This document shows, piece by piece, positions 23,850-35,788 of a stretch of 64,000 bases of DNA; position 1 is the first letter of the stretch; each line of letters begins with the position of its first letter. This DNA is from Odontocerum albicorne (lineage: Eukaryota > Arthropoda > Insecta > Trichoptera > Odontoceridae): assembly GCA_949825065.1 (NCBI GenBank), contig OX463842.1, positions 34,340,480 to 34,404,479 on the forward strand. Reading direction: 5' to 3'. A model generated the notes under the pieces. The model was not told where the DNA came from. It did not search any database and was given only the letters and a program-made list of their open reading frames with translations. Made by a program: the position numbers and the translations under genes.

Positions 23850-24605
23850 AACGGATGTCGCCCAAATAGCACATTGTGTTCGATAATAATTTGGATAGTC
23901 GTGATTTGTAACAATATGTGTCGCACTTTTTTCACTTATTAAATAAAATGACGCGCGTGCTTTTATCCATGTCCTAAAGTAAATAAATAATAATTACAGT
24001 AAAGATTTTTTAAAGCTATGACATTAATCTGTCAGTGAATGTGTCGAAGCGGTATTGTTATGTTTAATGCGGTCTTTTATTTAGGGAATTGATATAAACG
24101 TGTTTATAGAAGTACTATAGTAAGTAGTTAACTCTGTGAATATCTTAAATAAAAGCACCGTTTTATAACAGTTTAAAAACGTTAAAAAAAAATCTGAAAC
24201 TGCATATGGTACGACTTACGAGTAAACGTCTTGTTTTAATAATTATTACCCAAATCTTTCCGGAACGCTCTGAAGTTCGTCCGAAACACAAAAAAAAATC
24301 TAAAAACACATATCGCCCAAATAGTACGATAATAATTCAAATAGTTGTGATTTGTAATAACAAATGTCGCATTATTTTCTTCTTTTATTTTTATCTACTT
24401 CCTGTTGTGTAAAATAAATACCTAATAATCACTAGTGAAGATTTTACAGAAGACATTCAGCTATCAGTTGATCTGTCGGGCGGTATTGTTGTGTTTAATG
24501 CGATGTTTTATTTGGTAAATTGATATAAAATGTGATTATACGAGTAATGTAGTTAGCCCTTGAGATGTTTTATATATTAGCACTATTTTACAAAATTTGA
24601 GAAAC
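23850..24605. repeat. Degenerate direct duplication of about 340-400 bp
   Basis: Unit 1 (23850-24205) and unit 2 (24296-24605) share, in the same order, ATCGCCCAAATAG, GTGATTTGTAA, AAATGTCGCA, GTAAAGATTTT, GGTATTGTTRTGTTTAATGC, ATTGATATAAA and AGCACCGTTTTA-like blocks. The copies are diverged by substitutions and indels. Confidence 0.8.
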
Positions 24606-25130
24606 AGAAATATAAACTTATTCATATATTCATTTCTAAATTATAAGATTAAGTACAATCTTGATACTCGTAATAATTATAATCGCTTATATTGTTTCTT
24701 TGCTCGAGATAATTATGTTATGAATTATGGATTTACATTCAAGTTGATTTAATCGCAATTAGCAATAATTAATTCCTTTACTACATTGTACTTGATATAT
24801 TAAACACATAATTTGCAATCAGAACTATTTTAAAATTATTAGTCCTTTCGGTTTTTAATTTTTCCATTTTTTTTTATTTGATTTTATTTCTCATCATGGA
24901 TTCATTGAACGTTTTTTTTTCTATTCTTATTTATGAACACATTCAAAACTATTTTTAAGTTTACACGATTTGAGAGATGTTCGATTAAAATCTAAATGCT
25001 CTTAATGTGATCTTTGATCATTAAATGGAGCTAAAAATATAAATTCAATATCATACTTACGAGTATCATGGTATTAATCTATCTGATTTGTGTTTGTTTA
25101 GACAACCTGGTTCTACCTACGTTTTTTCCA

Positions 25131-25200
25131 ATTATAAAAGGTAAATCTTCTCATAAAATTATAAAAGGTAAATCTTCTCGTCGAATTATAAACGGGAAAT
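25131..25200. repeat. Tandem repeat, three units of about 27 bp
   Basis: AATTATAAAAGGTAAATCTT recurs twice and then as AATTATAAACGGGAAATCG. Confidence 0.8.
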
Positions 25201-25364
25201 CGCATAATAGTTTTTGAAATGTTTCGTTGTAGTGCAGTTAGCAGATTACCCGACAAAAAAAGGTCCTTCTGTTCACACACATTATATCTACTATTCGTTC
25301 CATTATAAAAAATAGATAACTTAAATAAATCAACTCCAACGTGTATAATTTTACATATTAACAG

Positions 25365-25500
25365 AGTAACGCTCTGGACTTCTGTGCGGAAGGTCGCCGG
25401 TTTGAATCTCGAATGGCATTTTTTCAGCCTAGTATTCGGAAAGTATAAGGATACATATGACTTCGGTCGTATCTGTTATTTTTAATAAAAAAAACACTGT
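25365..25500 (+). repeat. tRNA-derived SINE, family 2
   Basis: GTAACGCTCTGGACTTCTGT and the B-box-like GCCGGTTTGAATCTCG are followed by the family body (GCCTAGTATTCGGAAAGTAT, AAGGATACATATGACTTCGG) and a TTTTTAATAAAAAA end. Confidence 0.75.
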
Positions 25501-25999
25501 GAGATCTGAATACTTTACATTGCACAATTATCATTATAAATAAAATTAATATATGATATGTTGGTTCATAAAAAATATCACCTAAATAGAAATTTTACTT
25601 TTAAAAGGCAGCGCATTTTATAGATCAATTTTGCTATGCTTATTTTATAATTAGATAATATTAATAAAAGGGTAATTTATACAGCACTTTTTAGAGAGCA
25701 GTCTATTTAAGGGCTCTCTAACTTGGGATTCGAGCCCATTTTTATTGACAGATTAAAAATATTTAAAAATAAATAATATTAAAAAGTTGAATATAAGAAT
25801 CGGAAGGGGGTGGATCAGATTGGGTACTTTCACGCATTTGCATATGTTCGTATTTAGAAAAACATATTTGCTAAAAAAACGCAAAAACTTACCTAGGTAA
25901 GACGAACTATTATGACTTTCGAAATATTAAAGAAACACTTTCGGGTTTAGTGTAGTGTATGTATATATGTGTAGTATTAATATATTATCATGAATTTTG

Positions 26000-26110
26000 A
26001 TAAGGCTTCCCAAAAAGTGTTATCTTCAAGTGCCTTCTAAAGGTGCACACGCCACACATATCTCTTAATACTTAGAGGCAGACCATTCATTCCACACCAT
26101 AGGTACAGCA
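26000..26110. repeat. Dispersed repeat shared with 13205-13300
   Basis: GGCTTCCCAAAAAGTGTTATC, GCACACGCCACACATATC and ACTTAGAGGCAGACC align with the 13.2-kb copy. The element type is unknown; it might be a retroelement end. Confidence 0.55.
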
Positions 26111-27640
26111 ATAGCAGTTTGATTGATTAGGAACAATCAGTTTATTTGATGAAGATGAAATCGACCTTATAGTTCTGCTCCTTTACGAAGGAACAAAGTA
26201 TTTTTTATTATAATTAATTCAAACAATACTTTAAATAAATTAAATTAAAAATACTGGCAAAATATTGATAAATAATGATTCGAGATCTATCTGCCGATCC
26301 CGTCACCAATTACGCTGTTTTGTGGGACAAAATAAGTATGTACCTCCCTTTTGGATATACAGTATTCTCCCCTTACCTGCGGTTTTGCTTTCCACTGATT
26401 CAGTGACCCACGGTCAATCTTAGTGTGAAAGTATAAAATTGAAAATTTCAACCTATCGTCAGACAGTCAATAGTAGCTTAACACTACGTCATTCTCATCA
26501 CTTTATCTATCACTATCATCATCCGCATTAACATCACAAGAATAAAATGGCTGAGTACAGCACAATAATTATTTTGACAGAAACAGAAAGAGAGAGCCCA
26601 TGAGTTTTATTGGAGTGTATTGTTGAATTTCGTTTTTAGTTATTGTTGTTTATATTTTACTGAGTCTAATTTATAAATTAAACTTTACAATTGATGTACA
26701 TTATTATTAGTTAATTAAGCATTTTATCCTATAAAGAGGATGATTTGAGCCAATAACAATTGTAATGACATTAGGCAGTATGAGAATGTGTAAGAACTAC
26801 TGTAGTTCTAAATAATTAAAGAGTTATAGTAAAAGCAATAAATTCAGATATGTGACTATAAATGAATGGATAATTGAGTGCGAGTAAGTGGAACATGTTG
26901 AACGGACGGGGGGCATTAACAATTGAGTAAAAGTTGTATGCGGTGCGTAGAAAACACTCAAAGAAAACATATTCGAGGGTCTACATGTGCATGTAGGGCT
27001 TTCTTTCATATGAATTTATTGTATGGGGAATAAACATTGAATAAATGATTCCGTATTATTCGCTGTTTGGGGCATTCATTGGAACGTATCTCACGCGGAT
27101 AAAGTGAAACGATTGTACTTTGATAATTAATAAATTATTGTGTAACTTAAAATACAGACACAAACATTCAAGATTATAAATAGTTCAACCGTGCACATGT
27201 CTAGTTTACAAAGCATATCCTCAATGGAAATTTCCTGTAGTAGGGTTAATATAATCTGCTTAATCTGTCACTAATCTACCCAATAAAATAATTATCGAAA
27301 AAATAGGTAAGTGCGGTGGTTGAAATACTTTACAATTGGTTCGTGGAAAAAAATCTTGCTTAACAAAACAACTGACAGCTAGCATTAATAGAGATTACTA
27401 TAATTAAAATTTAAATGTGTTAAGTTTTAAATACTTCTTGGAACGCCTAGTTTTCTACGTCAGGATTAATAAAATGGTTCTGTTTTGTTGACTTAAAAAT
27501 GATCTTATGTTTTTTTTTATTTAATTGTTATAGTAATTGAACTTGTTTAAATAAAATCATAGTGTAGGTAGATAAGTGTAATTTAGCATATTTTACAAAT
27601 GAATTAATTACGGTTCATAGGCATTATTATTATCTATGTT
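26111..27640. other. No gene recognised
   Basis: AT-rich. 26880-27010 has faint similarity to the LINE fragments (GGAACATGTTGAACGG) but too little to call. Confidence 0.4.
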
Positions 27641-27654
27641 AAAGGTCTATCAAA

Positions 27655-28176
27655 AACGTATCAAAATCTGCTAAAATGATAGTACACAATAGTACTTTGG
27701 TGTCAATTTTGATGTATGATAATGAAACGTGGAAAAAGGCTAAGAAGAGCCGAATAAATATTGTAGAAATGCGTGCATTGAAAAGAATACATGGAGTGTT
27801 AATGTATGACATAATACGGAATGAAGTGATAAGATATGAATGTGAACTTTAAGCTAGTGTATTAAGGAAGATGAATAAGAGTACATTGAGACGGTTTGGG
27901 CATGTAGAACGAATTAATGGAGAAAGATCAACCAAACAGATAAACTGCGCAGATGTGAGTGTAAGACGTATATAAAATTGAGACCAAAAAGGTAGGGTTG
28001 GATCATTTGAATGATTTTCTGAAAGAAGGAAAAGTAGAAAGTCAGAGAAGTTGTAGAGGTTTTATGAAAAGGCCTATAGATGTGGAAGAGGCTAAGGATG
28101 TGTGTCGAGCTAGGAAAGTGTGGCGCTCTGTCTTCTCTGCCTACCCCGACAGGAAAATGGCGTGATAGTATGTATG
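27655..28176 (+). mobile_element. RTE-like LINE 3' fragment
   Basis: Starting near a SVKMIVHNS-like segment, it continues through MYDNETW, RINIVEMRALKRIHGVLMYD, the [16 protein letters not shown] block and the terminal WRSVFSAYPDRKMA end. Indels break the frame. The end TGGCGTGATAGTATGTATG is followed 13 bp later by its perfect inverted copy (28190-28208). Confidence 0.8.
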
Positions 28177-28208
28177 TCTGTGACTGAAACATACATACTA
28201 TCACGCCA

Positions 28209-29425
28209 AGTTCATATTGCGTTTTTGTTATTGAAAATTTCAAAAACTTTGCACCCCTCATTTTCAGGGCTCTTTCGAAGGATTTCATTATTTTTTCGAA
28301 GGTTTTCTAAAGAATTTTGAATACCAATAATTATGTTTGATCCAAATATAGTTATAGTTGTTCAACCAATTTGCGAAAAATGGTTGTAAAATTTGATATA
28401 TTTCGGAAAACATTCACTATCAATATTTTTATTATGTAACTTGTTAACTTACCCAATAATTGTTAATTGAGTTAGCTTTTGCGCGGATAAAAAAGAACCA
28501 CGACAATGGAAAATGTTAAGCTTTATTGTATCGAAAATATTGTGTAAAATGTTATTTATTGCGGTTTTTGATGTTGTATTATATATTTGATCACTGATAT
28601 TAAAATAAACTTGGTTTTGTGAAACTGAACAATCTTTCGATCAAGTCATAAGAAACATTTAAATGATAAATGGAACCTTCCTACCATAATTTATTTTTAC
28701 TATCAGTTATCCTAAAAATATGTGAAGTAGAAGATATTGTGAATGGGGTAAAAACTGCAAAAATACTGGCGAAGCCACGTAGAAAAAAATATAACACAAT
28801 GCCTCCCTGTGTGACAATGCATGAAATGCCCGCTGCTAATTTTCCCCCAAGAAGACATCTCAACAGAGGCAGTCCTAATAATAACATAGCACAGGTCTAA
28901 CTAATGAAGAATAAATTATAATATATAGAGGGGCTGGTATTACATACAAAACGTTAAAGAACGTTAAAGACTAACGATAGCATAAACGTGAATGTTTATG
29001 TTATATAAATTTTCAATCTTTAAATCGTGAAGTGGAAAAGCATTGAAAACAAAATTTAAATAGATCTGATCATAAATATGTTCCGTAACGCAACACTAGA
29101 TAACCCAATGGTCACATTATTCATTGCTCCACTTAAACGAAGGCGGGACTTTGTTTCAGTACCGCTTATCCCACTGAAAAAAATGCAAGTAAATTTGTAC
29201 ATGTAACACACTAATTGAAGCAGAAGTCTCAAAAACGAGTCCCTGCATGTACCATGCAAATTAAAGTTTAGTTGAGACATTTTTTATTATCAAAAAAGCA
29301 TTGTTAAGCAGTTTGTACGATTTTAAAAGGGGCTGATCTCCTTTCAGGAAGTCGTATTAAATTACAGCCATCCTGTATGACGCAAAATTCGAGTAAAAAT
29401 AATGATGAAATAAATTTTTTTAAAC
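28209..29425. other. No gene recognised
   Basis: A 76-codon plus frame (28670-28900) and its antisense shadow show no domain. Otherwise AT-rich. Confidence 0.4.
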
Positions 29426-29935
29426 ATATATGCTTGAAACGAAAAATATCAAAATCTGTCCACAGTAGTATTTTAGTGCCAACGGTGTTTAAAAATACTA
29501 AAAGGAGCCGAATAAATGCTGTAAAAATTCGTCCACTGAGAAAAATATATGGGGAGACAATGTATGAGAGCATACGAACTGAATGTGTAGTTCAGGCTTA
29601 AGAATAGAGAACACACACAGAATGAATGTCTTCAGCAAGTTGAAATGAACACTGAGATGATTTGAGCGTGTAGAAAGAATGAAGGGAGAAAGAATAACAA
29701 ATATTCAGTGCAAATGTGAGTGGAAGGCGTGGAAGAGGAAGATCAAGGAAAGTATGGTTGTGTCAAATTAATGATATTTTGTCAGAAGGAATTATCAAAT
29801 TTCAGAGAAATCCTAATAGTTATATGAGAAAGTGTATGGAGGCAGAAGAGGAGAAATATATGTGTTGTAATAGGAAAATTCATTCTTTTATCTCTGCCTA
29901 CTCCGACAGGGATACGGTATAATTGTATGTACAAT
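29426..29935 (+). mobile_element. RTE-like LINE 3' fragment
   Basis: It carries KRSRINAVKIRPLRKIYGETMYE, then RRGRGRSRKVWLCQINDILSE (29725-29790) and the CNRKIHSFISAYSDRD end. The longest surviving frame is 68 codons at 29716-29922, a remnant of the LINE polymerase C-terminus rather than a gene. Confidence 0.8.
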
Positions 29936-29951
29936 ATGTGATGTTAGTTTA

Positions 29952-30113
29952 AAGTTTTGAAGAATAAACTGCGTCATCATTTTTTTCTAGAGGCACCGAA
30001 AATCAGTTTTGTGGTAAAACGTTTACTATCTTAAGTTTTGGAGAGGAAACTGCGTCATCATTTGTTTCTTGAGGCATCGAAAATCAGTGTTGTGGTAAAA
30101 CGTTTACATCCGT
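29952..30113. repeat. Tandem duplication, two 81-bp units
   Basis: AAACTGCGTCATCATTTKTT, GAGGCAYCGAAAATCAGT and TTGTGGTAAAACGTTTAC occur in both units (29952 and 30033). Confidence 0.9.
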
Positions 30114-30659
30114 AAGTTTTTACGCAGTGCTACGGATGATTAATAATACAATTTTCAATTTTAGTTTTGTTCTAAGAAAAATTCTTTCGAAATATCTAAT
30201 TTAATGATTCAGTTAGATTTCGCACTGTATGAAACCGGAATATTTTTAATTTGCTTTTAAATTTACTCCACATAATTGTTATAATTGGTTTCTGCCTGGC
30301 TAATAAATTTAATAGTGGTAGATATAAAACTTAGTTGAAAAAACTCTTTGTGGTTTAGTTCAAAATATATCAGTGGCGTATTTTTCCGAAGTATTTATTT
30401 TTATTTATTTACTTATGGTGACCTTCAACACATCCGAATTGATGATTCAAACAAACTGAAGAGAGAACTTTGTCTTCTGCCCCATCCGTCATGCCTACTG
30501 GTTTATAACCACTAAAATATACACGAAACTCGCGGTTCATCATCACACGTGTTGACAATACAACCCCGCATATAAAGAAACAACAATACTACCACATGCC
30601 TGGCGTTTCTTAGTATTGTTACCAGACGAACTCTTTTATCAGACTGGATCCCTTTTTTC

Positions 30660-30738
30660 GGTTACCATTAAGAATCGAATCTGAAACCTCTAGGTGAAAG
30701 TCAAGCCTCCTACCAACTAGGCCACAAAATTCATCGGA
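30660..30738 (-). repeat. tRNA-derived SINE head (family 1)
   Basis: The reverse complement reads TTTTGTGGCCTAGTTGGTAG (A box) and CCTAGAGGTTTCAGATTCGA (B box region). Confidence 0.65.
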
Positions 30739-30929
30739 TGATATTGATTGTTTTAATATGCAATACATTAAAATGAATAAAAATATGCTCAATGTTCATT
30801 TTTCATACATCGGATCAAATACAATGGCCAAATTTGTAAGTGATAATTGTCACCACGTCCAGAGAAATTTTACAGTTATAAAAATGGTTTTGCGTCTGTG
30901 TTTATTAAAAAAAAATCATTATACGAGTA

Positions 30930-31712
30930 TCATGAACTGTTTCAAATTATTCGAAATATTTCAAATGATTCAACAAGATATTAAGGATCACAATGGCCTG
31001 GATCACAAAACTTCAATACAAAAAAATCATAACATGGACTGTTTCAAACGATTCAACGTATTTCAAACGATTTAATAAGATATTCATAATTACTATGGTC
31101 AAGATGACAAAACTGCAACACAAAATAAATAATATCGAGAACTGTTTCAAAAGATTAGACAAGATATTCAGGATCAAAATGGCAATGATCACAAAACAAA
31201 ATTAAAAACACAAAATAAACCATATAATGAACTCTTTCAAATTATTCAACATATTTCAAACGATTTAACAAAATATTTATCATTACTATGGTTAAGATGA
31301 CGAAGTTCCAACAAAAAATAAACTATATCAAGAATTGTTTCAAATTATTTAACAAGATATTCAGGATCACAAACCCAATAAACTTAACTAAAAATAACAA
31401 AGAAACCATACCATGAACTGTTTCAAAGTATTCAACATATTTTTAACGCTTTAAAAATATATTCAGGATCACAATGGTCAAGATGACAAAATTGAAATAC
31501 AAAAAAAACATACCATAAACTGTTCCAAATGATTCAACAAGATATTCAGGATAACAAAGGTCAAAATGACAAAATTGAAAAACAAAAGAAAACATACAAC
31601 GAAATAAAAATGAAACCATATCAAACGATTCAACTATATATTCAGGATCACAGTTTCAAATTATTCAACATATTTCAAATTATTCAACAAGATATTAAGG
31701 AACAAAGTGATT
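30930..31712. repeat. Degenerate tandem array, units of about 100-120 bp
   Basis: About seven to eight diverged units share ATGAACTGTTTCAAATTATT, CAACATATTTCAAACGATT, AACAAGATATTCAGGATCAC, ATGGTCAAGATGACAAAA and ACACAAAAWAAACCATA. Frames of 60-105 codons in this block are repeat artefacts. Confidence 0.8.
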
Positions 31713-31773
31713 ATTTTTAAAGCCACAAGCGAGAGATATTCAAAATATCTTACGTTGGTTTTATTCAAATGTC

Positions 31774-31860
31774 TTTTTAAGTGGAAACTTTTGATTTCTG
31801 ATATTTCTGAGGTTTTGTTAAAATACATTTTTAAGTGGAAACTTTTGATTTCTGAGAAAA
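31774..31860. repeat. Short direct repeat
   Basis: TTTTAAGTGGAAACTTTTGA occurs at about 31774 and 31829, each followed by TTTCTGA. Confidence 0.8.
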
Positions 31861-31929
31861 TTCAATATTGCTATTCTTGTAATTAATTTTCTATTGAAAT
31901 TCAATACTTTTATTACATAAATAGCTTTT

Positions 31930-32093
31930 AATACCTAGTATTCAGCAGGTGGGGGTATCCCGCGTGAAAGGACAAGACCAAGAGAGTTGATTGCCCTTCT
32001 CAATACCTAGTATTCAGCAGGTTGGGATATCCCGCGTGAAAGGAAAAGACCAAGAGAGTTGATTGCCCTTCTCAATACATGGTATTCTCTCAA
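31930..32093. repeat. Tandem repeat, two 72-bp units plus a partial
   Basis: The unit contains AATACCTAGTATTCAGCAGG, ATCCCGCGTGAAAGGA and AAGACCAAGAGAGTTGATTG; a third copy stops after AATACATGGTATTC. Confidence 0.95.
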
Positions 32094-32439
32094 TGGAATC
32101 GGTGGATACTTGTGCGTTTCAATAAGGTCACCTTCTTTGCACACTCGAGTAAAATTCACTTAATAATATTAAGTATTTTGAAGGTCTTTGCAGAAAACTC
32201 CCTGTACGAAACATAACTATTATTTTATATTATGTAATCTTTATATTATGTTAACAATTTTCAATATTTTTCTCAACAATATAAACGAAATTATGGAATA
32301 TAAAGACTTATGAGTGATAATGACCTTCTTGATAAGTAACCGAAATCGCTATAAACTTAAGTTTTACTTTTTATATCATATTTTATATTTTGATATATGT
32401 TAATACATATTGCAGTAGTTTATCGATTCATAATCGTAG

Positions 32440-33092
32440 TTGTATGAGAATGTGTATTGATGTACAAGAGGCGAAGAATGTGTGTCGAGATAGGAAATCT
32501 GGCGCTGTGTCCCCTCTGCATACCCCGACATCTGTATGAGAATGTGTATGAATGTAGAAGAGGCGAATAATGTGTGTCGAGATAGGACATCTGGCGCTGT
32601 GTCCCCTCTGGATACCCTGACAGTTGTATGAGAATGTGAATGGATGTAGAAGAGGCGAATAATGTGTGTCGAGATAAGAAATCTGGCGCTGTGTCCCCTC
32701 TGCATACCCCGACATCTGTATGAGAATGTGTATGAATGTAGAAGAGGCGAATAATGTGTGTCGAGATAGGAAATCTGGCGCTGTGTCCCCTGACAGTTGT
32801 ATGAGAATGTGAATGGATGTAGAAGAGGCGAAGAATGTGTGTCGAGATAGGAAATCTGGCGCTGTGTCCCCTCTGCATACCCCGACATCTGTATGAGAAT
32901 GTGTATGAATGTAGAAGAGGCGAATAATGTGTGTCGTGATAGGAAATCTGGCGCTGTGTCCCCTCTGGATACCCTGACAGTTGTATGAGAATGTGAATGG
33001 ATGTAGAAGAGGCGAAGAATGTGTGTCGAGATAGGAAATCTGGCGCTGTGTCCCTTCTGCATACCCCGACAGAGAAATTGTGTGATGGTATG
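32440..33092 (+). repeat. Tandem amplification of the LINE 3' end, seven units of about 91 bp arranged as dimers
   Basis: Each unit is the last ~90 bp of the RTE-like LINE (TGTATGAGAATGTG, GAAGAGGCGAA, TGTGTGTCGAGATAGG, GGCGCTGTGTCCCCT). Units start near 32440, 32532, 32623, 32715, 32797, 32888 and 32980. Two forms alternate: 'GTATGAATG...GGATACCCTGACAG' and 'GAATGGATG...GCATACCCCGACA', so the higher period is about 183 bp. The sequence after the last unit (GTGTGATGGTATGCATG) is the normal LINE terminus. Because the unit is not a multiple of three, all three minus frames stay open for 228-246 codons; these are not genes. Confidence 0.95.
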
Positions 33093-33700
33093 CATGTGCA
33101 TACCATATATGTAGCGACTCAAAATATAAAAAAAACACACTTGAACATTATTAAATTTTTCTATAAATATTGAAGTATGTTTTTTATTTAATTAATATTT
33201 CAAATTTGGTTTCATTACTTTTTACGTGGAAATTGATGTGTGAGTCAATGTTTTCTATTAGAATATGCATATTTTTTACATTAAATTTGTCATTTTTACG
33301 AATTATTTTTTCCAAATATTTCTAATGCCATGCCTGTCATTGGTTTTTCCCGTTTTTACGTATCTGAGATAATTAAATTTATAGGAACCCTGCGTTATTA
33401 TCGACAGGTTATTCGAGTCGAGACTTTTTTTTACAGATTATCCCATGCTCTGTTATTTTTAAATTCTAAATGAAGTTCTTTAACGAGGGATTTCCGAGTG
33501 TAAAATACTAGATCAATTTGTTTTATTTTCGTTGAACAAAAAATAACATTTTATAATATGCAGCTACCTTATATTCAGGAAAATACATTTGGTAATCAAG
33601 TCTGATTTATTATCGTAAAAAACTTTTTTTTCTTCTTAATCTTCGCCACTGCCCTCAGTTAATAGTCGGCTCTCCTAATTTATATACCTCTCTGACATGT
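33093..33700. other. AT-rich stretch without recognised features
   Basis: Nothing beyond low-complexity sequence is seen. Confidence 0.5.
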
Positions 33701-33701
33701 T

Positions 33702-33822
33702 GTAATCATCCTCATTACTTCTGGTCTTCCAACTCTTAGTAGTAATCATCCTCATTACCTCTGGTCTTCCAACTCTTAGTAGTAATCATCCTCATTACCT
33801 CTGGTCGTAGAACTCTTCTACT
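33702..33822. repeat. Tandem repeat, three 40-bp units
   Basis: GTAATCATCCTCATTACYTC and TGGTCTTCCAACTCTTAGTA repeat three times; the third unit ends in a variant (GGTCGTAGAACTCTTC). Confidence 0.93.
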
Positions 33823-35638
33823 TTCTTCTTATAAGGGAGGGCTTTAATTTTACGATCATCCTACCTTCTCATTATGTGTCATTACCATTTAAGATAAACT
33901 ACTACTATATTAATTTATCTGGAATATAAGAAAACATAATATTCAACGAATAAAATGTCATTTGAATTGTGTGTAGTTACGCCACATCGCTAATTCACCG
34001 CAGCATCTTTGTCTTGGTTAAATGCATCTTCTCAATTTTTTTTTCTGTTTTATTAGTACAGTAATTCAAACTGGCTGGCCCGATATTTGTTAGTCAACCG
34101 TTATTACAAATTATTTACTTCTTTGCAGTAATTTCTTCAGATAGAAAATGTGAATGAGATTAGTCTAAAATAAGTACGAATGTTTGTAAAAGACATGAAA
34201 AAAAATTTGCACAGAACTCACAGTGTGTCTGACTATATAGTACACAAAATATTGAAGCAGTGCACTGATAGTTGTCGTATAAAGGTAAGGGTGCAAGAAT
34301 AAAGTCTAGAAATTACAGTTCTTAGCTTATTGAGTGATTTTTTTATAGAAAAGGTGAGAAGAAATACTGAAAAAAAGAGATGCTTACATCCGATTTTCTT
34401 TTTGCGTATGCTTGCGAAAAAAATATGGTTAAAAATATTTTTTTTTAGCAACTTTGATTTGAAGCTTTCGGTTGAAAAGCGAGCATTCTTTTTATATAAA
34501 TCGTGCATTCATTTCAGCTAAAATAACTTCCTCTGTAAAAAAAGTATATGCCTATTATTTTTTTAATAGAATTTGATAAGAAAAAATACTAATTCTTGGA
34601 TGTACTGTTGAAATATGTACAAAAAATATATAATATTGAAAAATCAAATTGTCTTCTTCATGAATAATGGCCGTGAACTCTTATATATGAAGGTGTATTA
34701 TAGGCCAGTATCAAGTGATGAAATTTATATTATAATTTGAATGTAAAAAGTATTAACCCATTAATTTGACGTTGTTTCGTAATATAAGTAAGTACTAATT
34801 TTAAATAATACTATCATTGATAAATTGAAATTTAATAAGTAGTAGTAATGTTCGAAATTTGAAAAAAGAGAATGAACAAAACCAAATCTTGTTTAATTGT
34901 TTAATTTTGTTTTCATTTTTTTACTGATTGAGCTGGAGTTTTTGTTTATGTAGAAAAAAGTTATTTGTGAATTAAAGGTTGAAAAGCGAGCATTCTTTTT
35001 GTATGGAAAATTATAAGATTTGTTTCAACTTGTTTAAGTTTAAACAAAAAAAACTTATTTTTATAATGATTACTGGTTAAAATTTGTTAGTACTTTGAAG
35101 CTGAATTTATGATAGTTAAGATTGACAGATCCAAAACACGGTGAAAGGCTTCAAGGAATGAATCAGATTAAAAAATACCCCAATACCGTCGCCATCTTTT
35201 AACGCTCACAATTAGTAGTTTTGTCAAGTTCCCAGTGGGATTCCATCCTCTTCTTATAACTCCATTACTGATTCATAAACTTGTTTTACGTTGAATATAA
35301 CTGGAATTTTTCATAATGTTTACTTAGTTCAAATGTTTTAGAGCTTTGATGCAGAGCTTAAAGCTTGTGTAAGGTGAAAAAATTATTATAATAGAATATA
35401 TTTTTAGCAAAGATACTGTGTTATATCTCGTCACGTGTACATATAAATATTTACCAGGTCCATCGAAACATAATATTGTCTGTAGAGAAAAGAAGAACCC
35501 ACCGGTTTGTGAACAGTATTGCCAGTATTAAGCGTGCGTTTTACGATTCAAATAGTTTAAAAAAATACTATGTGAATAAAATGTATCGTTTGAAAAAGAC
35601 TTTATACAATTTTAATAAAAATAATCTCTTTGTTTCAG
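33823..35638. other. Upstream region of the sulfatase gene; no promoter identified
   Basis: AT-rich. A direct repeat GGTTGAAAAGCGAGCATTC occurs at about 34470 and 34978. No TATA or initiator arrangement can be argued. The polypyrimidine stretch and CAG at 35625-35638 (CTCTTTGTTTCAG) looks like a 3' splice site just before the start codon, so the promoter and a non-coding first exon probably lie further upstream. Confidence 0.35.
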
Positions 35639-35788
35639 GAATAAAAATATTGTGATTCAAATATCAAATTTTTTATAATGAATACAGTAGTGAAACTGTG
35701 TGTTTTTTTACTGTCAGTGTTTTATTTTGCAAATTGTGAAGAAAATTCTACCCCACCTCATATTGTCGTGATTCTAGCTGACGATTTG
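35639..35788 (+). CDS. Sulfatase exon with start codon (coding part 35678-35788)
   Basis: A likely 3' splice site (TTTGTTTCAG, ending 35638) opens a 39-bp 5' UTR before ATG at 35678. Coding residues 1-37 include the signal peptide and the ADDL metal site. The donor is TTG|GTAAGT at 35789, phase 0. Confidence 0.88.

Noticed and set aside
32400..33140. Three overlapping minus-strand frames of 246, 228 and 236 codons as a gene
   Set aside because: They are the same tandem LINE-end repeat read in three registers; the unit length is not a multiple of three and the peptide is only the antisense of the LINE terminus.
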